Source: Methylobacterium crusticola (lineage in GTDB: Bacteria > Pseudomonadota > Alphaproteobacteria > Rhizobiales > Beijerinckiaceae). From it: 34,710 nucleotides of DNA. The stretch lies in NCBI RefSeq assembly GCF_003574465.1, contig NZ_KZ984614.1, forward strand, positions 8,611 to 43,320, read 5' to 3'. This document shows positions 25,270 through 32,188 of the stretch, one piece after another; position 1 is the first letter of the stretch; each line of letters opens with the position of its first letter. The notes beneath the pieces are model-generated. The model was not told the DNA's origin. It saw only the letters and a program-made list of their open reading frames with translations, and searched no databases. The position numbers and the translations under genes are program-made.

Positions 25270-26398
25270 ATGCGCGCCGAGATCGAGCAACTCTCGGATG
25301 CCGCCAAGCAGTCGATCGGGCTGCTGAGGAGGCATCTTTGACTGGGATACCGCTGACAAGCGCCTGGCCGAGCTGAACGCGGCCTCCGAGGACCCCGGCC
25401 TCTGGAACGATCCGGAGGCGGCCCAGAGCGTGATGCGCGAGCGCACCCAGCTCGAGGACGCCATCACGGCGATCCGCCGCCTGGAGCAGGGGCTCGCCGA
25501 CGGCGCCACCCTGATCGAGCTCGGCGAGATGGAGGGGGACGCCGCCAGCATCCGCGAGGGCGAGGAGCAGATCCGCGCCGTCCAGGCGGAGACCGCGCGC
25601 CGGCAGATCGAGACGCTCCTGTCCGGCGAGGCCGACGCCAACGACACCTACCTCGAGGTCCATGCCGGCGCCGGCGGCACCGAGAGCCAGGACTGGGCCA
25701 ACATGCTCCAGCGCATGTACGCCCGCTGGGCCGAGCGCCGGAAGTACAAGGTCGAGGTCGTCGAGTGGACCGACGGCGAGGAGGCCGGCATCAAGGGCGC
25801 CACGCTCATGATCAAGGGCCACAACGCCTACGGCTGGCTGAAGACCGAATCGGGCGTGCACCGGCTCGTGCGGATCTCGCCCTACGATTCCAACGCCCGC
25901 CGGCACACGAGCTTCGCGAGCGTGTGGGTCTACCCCGTCATCGACGACCGGATCACCATCGAGATCAAGGAATCCGACTGCCGGATCGACACCTACCGCT
26001 CCTCCGGCGCCGGCGGCCAGCACGTCAACACCACCGATTCGGCCGTGCGCATCACCCACAACCCGACCGGGATCGTGGTGGCCTGCCAGCAGGAGCGCTC
26101 GCAGCACAAGAACCGGGCCACCGCCTGGAACATGCTGCGCGCCCGCCTGTACGAGCTCGAGCTGAAGAAGCGGGAGGAGAAGGCCAATGCCGAGGCCGCC
26201 TCCAAGACCGATATCGGCTGGGGCCACCAGATCCGCTCCTACGTGCTCCAGCCCTACCAGCTCGTGAAGGACCTGCGCACCGGCGCCCAGTCGACGAGCC
26301 CCGACGACGTCCTCGACGGCGGCATCGACGACCTGATCGAGGCCTCCCTGGCGCACCGGGTCTACGGCGGCGCCGACGCGGTCGAGGACATCGACTGA
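25270..26398 (+). CDS. prfB: Peptide chain release factor 2, made by programmed +1 frameshift
   Basis: RF2 reads UAA and UGA stop codons and triggers release of the peptide. Frame one runs 23 codons from ATG 25270 to an in-frame TGA (25339-25341). The ribosome then shifts +1 at CTT and continues in the second frame (GAC TGG GAT, residues DWDT) to 26398, giving 375 residues, normal for RF2. The GGQ catalytic motif is at residues 248-250 ([18 protein letters not shown]). The stop-codon recognition segment reads [15 protein letters not shown], with SPY in place of the textbook SPF. A caller that ignores frameshifting would start the gene at an internal ATG near 25430 and lose about 50 residues. 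The start codon lacks a strong ribosome-binding site and follows a small GTGAC-C-GTCAC palindrome (25254-25264). Confidence 0.96.
25327..25342 (+). promoter_or_regulatory. RF2 autoregulatory +1 frameshift site
   Basis: The site reads AGGAGG-CAT-CTT-TGA-C. The internal Shine-Dalgarno-like AGGAGG (25327-25332), the slippery CTT (25336-25338) and the TGA followed by C (25339-25342) match the E. coli prfB signal in order and spacing. When RF2 is scarce, termination at TGA is slow and the ribosome shifts, so RF2 controls its own level. Confidence 0.95.
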
Positions 26399-26407
26399 GG
26401 CGGGGCC

Positions 26408-26424
26408 GGCCCGGGCGGCGGGCC
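26408..26424 (+). terminator. Hairpin after prfB
   Basis: GGCCCG (26408-26413) pairs with CGGGCC (26419-26424) around a 5-nt loop, 9 bp after the prfB stop codon. It has no T-run, so it may only stabilise the 3' end before murD. Confidence 0.35.
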
Positions 26425-26540
26425 GCGTGCCCGGCGCCGCGGTGAGGAGCAGTCGCGCCCCGCCCGTCCCGCCGGGCCGGGCGCGGTCGACAGGACCGGC
26501 GGGACGACAGGCCTTCCGGGCGATCGCGCGAGCCGACACG

Positions 26541-27929
26541 ATGACACCCTCCACCACCTTCGCGGGCCGGTCCGTGGCCCTGTTCGGGCTCGGCGGCTCC
26601 GGCCTCGCCACGGCCCTGAGCCTTCGGGCCGGCGGCGCCCGGGTCGTCGCCTGCGACGACGACCCGGCGCGCATGGCGGCCGCCGGCGAGCAGGACATCG
26701 CGACCGCGGACCTGCGCGGGGCCGACTGGTCGGGCTTCGCGGCGCTGGTCCTGTCGCCCGGCGTGCCCCTGACCCATCCGGCGCCGCACTGGACGGTCGG
26801 CCTCGCGCGGGCCGCCGGCGTGCCGGTCATCGGCGACATCGAGCTGTTCTGCCGCGAGCGGGCGGCGCGCGCCCCCGGCGCGCCCTTCGTCGCCATCACG
26901 GGCACCAACGGCAAGTCCACCACCACGGCGCTGATCGCCCACGTGCTCGCGGCCGCCGGGCACGACGTCCAGATGGGCGGCAACATCGGCACGGCGATCC
27001 TGTCCCTGGCGCCGCCCGCCCCGGGACGGGTCCACGTGGTCGAGATGTCGTCGTTCCAGATCGACCTGACGCCGTCCCTCGCGCCCTCCATCGGGGTCCT
27101 GCTGAACCTCACGCCCGACCACCTCGACCGGCACGGCGACATGGCCGCGTACGCCGCCATCAAGGAGCGGCTGGTGGCGGGGTCCGACCACGCCGTCGTC
27201 GGGGTCGACGACGCCTGGAGCCGGGCGATCGCCGGGCGCCGGGCCGGGCCGCTGACCCGGGTGCATGTCGGGGAGGCCGGCGACGGGCCCGGGCTCCTCG
27301 CCCGCCGCGGGGTGATCATCGACGGCCGGGCCGAGCCGGCCGTGCCGGTCGCGGACCTCGCCGGGATCGGCCCGCTGCGGGGCGCCCACAACTGGCAGAA
27401 CGCCGCCATCGCGTACGCGGTGGCCGCAAACCTCGGGGTCTCGGCCGACGCCTTCGCGCAGGCCCTGCGCGGCTTCCCGGGGCTGGCGCACCGGATGGAG
27501 GAGGTGGGCCGGCGCGGCCCCGTCCTATTCATCAACGACTCGAAGGCGACCAACGCCGATTCGGCCGAGAAGGCGCTCTCGGCCTTCCAGTCGATCCACT
27601 GGATCCTCGGCGGCAAGCCGAAGGAGGGCGGCATCGCGGCCCTCGCGCCCTACTTCCCGCGGGTCGCCCACGCCTACCTGATCGGGGCGGCGAGCGAGGC
27701 CTTCGCCGCCACCCTCGAGGGGCACGTGCCCTTCAGCCGCTGCGGCACGCTGGCGGCGGCGGTGGCGCGGGCCGCGGCCGCGGCCGCCGACGACCGCGCC
27801 GGCGAGCCCGTGGTGCTGCTCTCGCCGGCCTGCGCCTCCTACGACCAGTTCCGCAGCTTCGAGGAGCGCGGCGACGTCTTCCGGAGCCTGGTGCGGGCCC
27901 TGCCCGGGATCGCGGCGGTGGGGCCCTGA
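26541..27929 (+). CDS. murD: UDP-N-acetylmuramoyl-L-alanine--D-glutamate ligase
   Basis: MurD adds D-Glu to UDP-MurNAc-L-Ala in the cytoplasm, the second amino acid of the peptidoglycan stem. The 462-residue length is typical. The N-terminal Rossmann domain starts at [15 protein letters not shown]. The ATP loop is [14 protein letters not shown], followed by [10 protein letters not shown] and [21 protein letters not shown] and the [13 protein letters not shown] and HRMEEV segments are Mur-ligase signatures. The C-terminal domain holds [17 protein letters not shown] and [12 protein letters not shown]. The start at 26541 was chosen because the sequence before it is not family-like; no clear ribosome-binding site is visible. 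It is not in the usual division and cell-wall cluster with murG, murC and ftsW, so it may be a relocated or second copy. It follows prfB by 142 bp. Confidence 0.93.
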   Translation: MTPSTTFAGRSVALFGLGGSGLATALSLRAGGARVVACDDDPARMAAAGEQDIATADLRGADWSGFAALVLSPGVPLTHPAPHWTVGLARAAGVPVIGDIELFCRERAARAPGAPFVAITGTNGKSTTTALIAHVLAAAGHDVQMGGNIGTAILSLAPPAPGRVHVVEMSSFQIDLTPSLAPSIGVLLNLTPDHLDRHGDMAAYAAIKERLVAGSDHAVVGVDDAWSRAIAGRRAGPLTRVHVGEAGDGPGLLARRGVIIDGRAEPAVPVADLAGIGPLRGAHNWQNAAIAYAVAANLGVSADAFAQALRGFPGLAHRMEEVGRRGPVLFINDSKATNADSAEKALSAFQSIHWILGGKPKEGGIAALAPYFPRVAHAYLIGAASEAFAATLEGHVPFSRCGTLAAAVARAAAAAADDRAGEPVVLLSPACASYDQFRSFEERGDVFRSLVRALPGIAAVGP

Positions 27930-28079
27930 GGGACGAACCATGCCGGGAGCGCCGGGCGCGGCCCCGCGCAGGGCGGTTCCGTCCGGGGCCGGACCGGCGT
28001 ATGAGTGTGCGCCGCATCACGGCGGCCGGACCCGGCCCGATCGCCATCGTCCCGGCGCAATCCTGCCCTGCATGGTGCC

Positions 28080-28919
28080 ATGCTGAATCACTCCCGCCTC
28101 CTGCCCGCCGACGGCACGCCGATCCAGCTGCCGCATCGCGCCGCCCCGCGTAAGATCATCAGCTGGAACCTCCTGCGCCGCACCGGCGCCACGGTCGACG
28201 CCCTCGAGGCGCTGATCGCGCAGGAGAAGCCCGACCTGCTGCTGATGCAGGAGGCGACCGTCGACATCACCGAGCTGCAGGGGCGGGTCGGCGGCCACTT
28301 CGCCTGGGCGCCGCTGCCGCGGCGCATCCACGGGCTGGCGATGTGGAGCCCGACGCCGTGGGCGAGCCCGCCGCGGGTGATCCCGCTGCCCTCGGGCGCC
28401 CTGATCGACCGGGTCTGCCAGGTCCTCGACCTCGGCACATTCGGGGTCGCGAACGTCCACCTGTCGCACGGGCAGGTGCTCAACCGGCGCCAGCTCCGCC
28501 GGATCGCCCAGCACCTGCCGGTGCGGGCCGCGGTCCTCGGCGACTACAACATCGTCGGCCCGGCGCTCCTGCCGGGCTTCCGCGACGTGGGGCCGCGCCA
28601 CCCGACCCACGCCATGGTGGACCTGCTGCCCCTGCGCCTCGACCGCTGCCTCGTGCGCGGCCTGAGCTGCCGCAGCCGCGCGGTGCTGCCCCGGGGCGCC
28701 TCCGACCACCGGCCGATCGTGGTGCACCTCGAGCCCGCGTCCCTGCCGGTGCGGCCCGCGCGCGAGCCCCTCCGGCTGCCCGTCGCGACGCTGAGGGCGC
28801 AGGCCGAGACGCTCCGGGCCCAGGCCGGAACCCTGCGCGAGCGCGTCGTCCTCAGAGGTAGGGCAGCAGCAGACGCACGCCGGCATCGCGAAGGCGCACC
28901 GGCATCGCGCGATCCGTGA
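28080..28919 (+). CDS. Endonuclease/exonuclease/phosphatase (EEP) family hydrolase
   Basis: The 279-residue protein has the EEP fold shared by DNase I, exonuclease III and phospholipid or inositol phosphatases. Active-site marks are ISWNLLRR, the metal-binding Glu in LLLMQEAT, NVHLSHG, the Asp-x-Asn in LGDYNIVG and the terminal SDHRPIVVHL. No signal peptide is visible, so it is likely cytoplasmic. The substrate (DNA, phospholipid or phosphodiester) cannot be told from sequence. The C-terminus has a heptad repeat (TLRAQAE, TLRAQAG, TLRERVV), then a basic tail encoded antisense to the end of the cardiolipin synthase gene, overlapping it by 68 bp. The convergent placement next to cls hints at a membrane-lipid role, but that is inference. 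The start at 28080 is uncertain; the frame is open further upstream. Confidence 0.85.
   Translation: MLNHSRLLPADGTPIQLPHRAAPRKIISWNLLRRTGATVDALEALIAQEKPDLLLMQEATVDITELQGRVGGHFAWAPLPRRIHGLAMWSPTPWASPPRVIPLPSGALIDRVCQVLDLGTFGVANVHLSHGQVLNRRQLRRIAQHLPVRAAVLGDYNIVGPALLPGFRDVGPRHPTHAMVDLLPLRLDRCLVRGLSCRSRAVLPRGASDHRPIVVHLEPASLPVRPAREPLRLPVATLRAQAETLRAQAGTLRERVVLRGRAAADARRHREGAPASRDP
28788..28850. repeat. 21-bp (heptad) repeat at the end of the EEP gene
   Basis: Three imperfect 21-bp units (28788-28808, 28809-28829, 28830-28850) encode a T-L-R-x-x-x-x heptad, which would form a short coiled coil. Confidence 0.75.
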
Positions 28920-30288
28920 GGGCCTCGGGGGTGAGCCGCGCCTCCATCTTGGCCCGCATCAGCCCGTTGAGATCGCGCGCGAAATCCGGGTCGTAGAGCT
29001 CGACGTTCAGTTCGAAGTTCAGCCGGAAGCTGCGGCTGTCCCAGTTCGCGCTGCCGATGAAGCACCAGGCGTCGTCGACCACCAGGATCTTGGAATGGTC
29101 GAAGGGCGGCCGGTCGAGCCAGATCCGCACGCCCGCGTCGAGCAGCGGCCCGACATGGGCCCGGGTCGCCCAGTCCACGACCCGGTGGTTGCTCTCCTGC
29201 GGGATGATCACGTCGACGGTGACGCCCCGGATCGCCGCGAGGCTGAGCGAGGTGAGCAGGAGCTCGCTCGGCAGGAAGTAGGGTGTGGCGAGGCGGATCG
29301 AGCGGCTCGCGGTCGCCACCGCCTCCAGCACCACGAACTCGATCTTCTCGATGTCCGAATCCGGGCCCGAGGTCACCACCCGGGCGAGGGTGCCGCCCGC
29401 GGGCGGGATCTCGGGAAACCAGCGCCGGCCCTCCAGGTCCTCCCCCATCACGAAGGCCCAGTCGCGGCAGAAGGCCTGGGTCAGCTGGCGCACCACCGGG
29501 CCCTCGAGCCGGAAATGGGTGTCGCGCACCGGCTCGGGCGGGTCGTCGGCGACGCGGTTCTCGTCCCCGATGTTGACGCCCCCGACGAAGCCGACGCGCC
29601 CGTCCACGATCAGGAGCTTCTTGTGGGTGCGCAGGTTCAGGAACGGCATGCGCCAGGGAAGCGCCGAGTGCATGAACAGGCCGGCGGGCAGGGCCGCCCG
29701 GCGCAGGCGCCGGTACATGGCCGGGAAGAAGTAGCCGCTGCCGATGCCGTCGATGAGCACGCAGACCTCGGCGCCCCGGGTCCGGGCCGCCGCGAGCGCG
29801 TCCACGAAGGCGCGCCCGGTCGCGTCGTCGCGCATGATGTAGCTCGAGAGCGCCACGCTCTCCCGCGCCCGCCCGATCTCCGCCAGCATCGCCGGATAGG
29901 CCTCGTCGCCGTGGCGGAAGCGGGCGATGCGGTTGCCGCCGAGGAGGGGCAGGCCGGTGATCCGGTCGGCGGCCCGCTCGAGGGGCCGGAAGGCCTCCGG
30001 CACGGCGGCGGCGGGCGGCTCGGGCGCCCCGGGCCGCGGCAGCGGCAGCACCGGCAGCCGCCGGGCGCGGCGGCTGACCCGGTTGATGCCGAACAGCGCG
30101 TAGAGCCCGCTGCCCACCAGGGGCGAGAGCCAGGCGAGGCCGATCCAGCCGATCGCCGCGCCGACCTCGCGCTTGTTCAGGAGGGCGTGGACCGTGACCA
30201 CGACGGCGAGGACGAGCCCGAGGGGCGCCAGGACGTCCACCCTGATCGAGGTGAACAGCCCCAGCAGGCGGTAGATCTCGTGCTCCAC
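28852..30288 (-). CDS. cls: Cardiolipin synthase (phospholipase D type)
   Basis: Cls joins two phosphatidylglycerol molecules into cardiolipin at the inner membrane. The 478-residue length is standard. Two N-terminal membrane segments (about residues 19-37 and 43-67) precede two phospholipase D domains. The first HKD motif is His222-Lys224-Asp229 (THKKLLIVDG), the second is His398-Lys400-Asp405 (DHSKILVVDD), followed by FIGSANWDSRSF. The GTG start at 30288 is strongly supported by AGGAGG four bases upstream; the frame stays open much further but the sequence there is not coding-like. The 3' end overlaps the EEP gene by 68 bp on the opposite strand, with no room for a separate terminator. The 137-bp spacer upstream holds no recognisable promoter. 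Confidence 0.96.
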   Translation of the reverse strand: MEHEIYRLLGLFTSIRVDVLAPLGLVLAVVVTVHALLNKREVGAAIGWIGLAWLSPLVGSGLYALFGINRVSRRARRLPVLPLPRPGAPEPPAAAVPEAFRPLERAADRITGLPLLGGNRIARFRHGDEAYPAMLAEIGRARESVALSSYIMRDDATGRAFVDALAAARTRGAEVCVLIDGIGSGYFFPAMYRRLRRAALPAGLFMHSALPWRMPFLNLRTHKKLLIVDGRVGFVGGVNIGDENRVADDPPEPVRDTHFRLEGPVVRQLTQAFCRDWAFVMGEDLEGRRWFPEIPPAGGTLARVVTSGPDSDIEKIEFVVLEAVATASRSIRLATPYFLPSELLLTSLSLAAIRGVTVDVIIPQESNHRVVDWATRAHVGPLLDAGVRIWLDRPPFDHSKILVVDDAWCFIGSANWDSRSFRLNFELNVELYDPDFARDLNGLMRAKMEARLTPEALTDRAMPVRLRDAGVRLLLPYL

Positions 30289-30425
30289 CCGGCCTCCTGC
30301 CGCCGCGCTCGCCCCAACCGGGCCGGGATACGGGAAGGCGATCCGGGAATCCACCCGCCCGGCCCCGGGCGCGCCGGCCCGTCCACCGGCGCCGGCCGCG
30401 CGCAGGTCCCGCCCGGGCGGTCGCC

Positions 30426-32048
30426 TCAGGGCGTGTCGCGAAGGCCGACGCCCTGGAACAGGTGGCGGCCGAGCGGGTCCATGCGGTAGCCCGTCACCTC
30501 GCGGCGCGCCGCCACGAACACCGCCGAGTGGGCGATCGGCACCCAGGGCGTCTCGCGCTTGAAGATCGCCTGCGCCCGCCGGTAGAGCTCGGCCCGGGCG
30601 GCCTGGTCGGTGGTGCGGCGGGCATCCGTCACCAGGGCGTCGAACGCCGGGTCGCACCAGCGGGCGACGTTGCTGCCGCCGGGCCGAGCCGGGATGCAGC
30701 CGAGGAGCACGCCCAGGAAGTTGTCCGGGTCGCCGTTGTCGGCGGTCCAGCCGAACAGCGCCAGCGCGGGCACGCCGGCCAGCATCTTGGCCCGGTAGGC
30801 GCTCCACTCGTCGGTGACGAGCTTGAGGCGGATGCCGATGCGCGCGAGGTCGGCCTGGATCATGTCGGCGACCCGCCGGCCGTTCGGGTTGTAGGCCCGG
30901 CTCACCGGCGGGTACCACAGATCGGCCTCGAAGCCGGAGGCGAGGCCGGCCTCGGCGAGCAGCCGCTGCGCGCCCGCCCGGTCGAGGGGATCGTCGGCGA
31001 TGGACGGGTCGTGGGCCCAGAGGTTCGGCGGGATCGGGGTGCGGGCCGCCGTCCCGCCGGGCCCGTACACGCCCTCGACGATCGCGGCCTTGTCGATCGC
31101 CATCGCGATGGCGTGGCGCACCCGGGGGTCGCTGAAGGGCGGCTTGAGGACGTTGAGCGCGAGGTAGCCGATGTTCAGCTCCTCCTCCCGCATCAGCACC
31201 AGGGCCGGATCGGCCTTGATGGCCGCGAGGTCGGCCGGGTTGGGGAAGGCCATCAGGTGGCACTCGCCGGCCCGGAGCTTGGCGAGGCGCACGGCGCCGT
31301 TCGGCGTGATGGAGAACACCAGGCTGTCGACCGGCTGGCGTCCGCCCCAGTACTCCGCGAAGGCGCGGTAGCGCAGGGCGACGTCGGGCTGGAAGGCCGC
31401 GAAGCTGAACGGGCCGGTGCCGACCGGCTCGCGGTCGATCCGGTCGGGCTCGCCCGCCGCCGTCAGCACGGCGGCGTACTCCGCCGACTGGATGACGCCG
31501 AGGGCCATGGCGAGGTTCGGCAAGAAGGTCGCGTCGGCCTCCCGCAGCCGGATGTGGACCGTCCGGTCATCCACCGCCTCGACGGCCTGGATCAGGTCGG
31601 GCAGGCCGAGATCGCGGAAATACGCGTACTGCCCGCCGGAGACCGCGTGGAAGGGGTGGTCCGGCTTCCACTGCCGCTCCAGGGAGAAGACCACGTCGGC
31701 GGCCCCGAACGGACGGGTCGGCTTGAAGCGGGCGTTGCGGTGGAAGGGCACGTCCCGGCGCAGGTGGAACGTGTAGTCGCGCCCGTCCGCCGAGATGGTC
31801 CAGGATTCCGCGAGGGCCGGCCGGATCGTGGTGGTGCCGGGCTCGAAGGCCACCAGGGTGTTGAAGACCGGCCAGGCCGCGTCCATGCCGGTGGTGGTGG
31901 TGACGAGCTGGGGGTTCAGCGACTCGGGGTTGCCCTCCGAGCAGAAGACCAGGGTCTTGGCACAAGCCGCCCCCGCGAGGGCGGCGAGCCACCCGGCGGT
32001 GAGCAGGAGGGCGCGCCACGCCCCGGTTCCGCGCCGTCTCTCGGGCAT
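30426..32048 (-). CDS. ABC-type dipeptide/oligopeptide solute-binding protein (DppA-like)
   Basis: The 540-residue precursor belongs to the SBP family 5 (DppA/OppA type), which captures peptides, haem or sugars in the periplasm. A signal peptide (RALLLTAGWLAALAGAACA, cleavage before KTL) is visible; the residue three before the Cys is not Leu, so it does not look like a lipoprotein. The mature start TLVFCSEGNPESLNPQ is DppA-like, and the family core ALAESWTISADGRDYTFHLR, GTGPFSF and DPRVRHAIAMAIDK are present. AGGAGG lies about 9-10 nt before the ATG. No permease or ATPase gene accompanies it within the window. The gene directly upstream on the same strand, 140 bp away, encodes a histidine kinase with a large periplasmic sensor, so the binding protein may serve signalling rather than, or as well as, transport. 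Ligand unknown. Confidence 0.93.
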   Translation of the reverse strand: MPERRRGTGAWRALLLTAGWLAALAGAACAKTLVFCSEGNPESLNPQLVTTTTGMDAAWPVFNTLVAFEPGTTTIRPALAESWTISADGRDYTFHLRRDVPFHRNARFKPTRPFGAADVVFSLERQWKPDHPFHAVSGGQYAYFRDLGLPDLIQAVEAVDDRTVHIRLREADATFLPNLAMALGVIQSAEYAAVLTAAGEPDRIDREPVGTGPFSFAAFQPDVALRYRAFAEYWGGRQPVDSLVFSITPNGAVRLAKLRAGECHLMAFPNPADLAAIKADPALVLMREEELNIGYLALNVLKPPFSDPRVRHAIAMAIDKAAIVEGVYGPGGTAARTPIPPNLWAHDPSIADDPLDRAGAQRLLAEAGLASGFEADLWYPPVSRAYNPNGRRVADMIQADLARIGIRLKLVTDEWSAYRAKMLAGVPALALFGWTADNGDPDNFLGVLLGCIPARPGGSNVARWCDPAFDALVTDARRTTDQAARAELYRRAQAIFKRETPWVPIAHSAVFVAARREVTGYRMDPLGRHLFQGVGLRDTP

Positions 32049-32159
32049 CCCGCACTCCCCTCCTGGCTCAGGCCCGCCGGCCCCCGGCCGCCCGGCGGAC
32101 GCCTCGCCACCCGTCGCGCGCCGGAGCACCGCTCCCGCGGACGCGATCCATACACGCCC

Positions 32160-32183
32160 GGCCGGCGGATCCGCCAGCCGGCC
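32160..32183 (-). terminator. Hairpin after the histidine kinase gene
   Basis: GGCCGGC (32160-32166) pairs with GCCGGCC (32177-32183); the loop contains the palindrome GGCGGATCCGCC that could form an alternative stem. It lies 5 bp beyond the kinase stop codon and before the binding-protein gene. No T-run follows, so it may attenuate rather than stop read-through. Confidence 0.4.
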
Positions 32184-32188
32184 GCCCC

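Noticed and set aside
25270..25341. prfB as a broken gene with an early stop
   Set aside because: The TGA is embedded in the complete RF2 frameshift signal and the downstream frame encodes a full RF2.
25861..25920. RF2 recognition motif SPY instead of SPF
   Set aside because: The substitution is conservative, lies in an otherwise perfect motif and is familiar from alphaproteobacterial RF2 proteins.
27930..28079. Small gene or RNA between murD and the EEP gene
   Set aside because: An ATG at about 27940 opens a short frame with no ribosome-binding site and shadow-like composition, and no stable RNA-like fold stands out.
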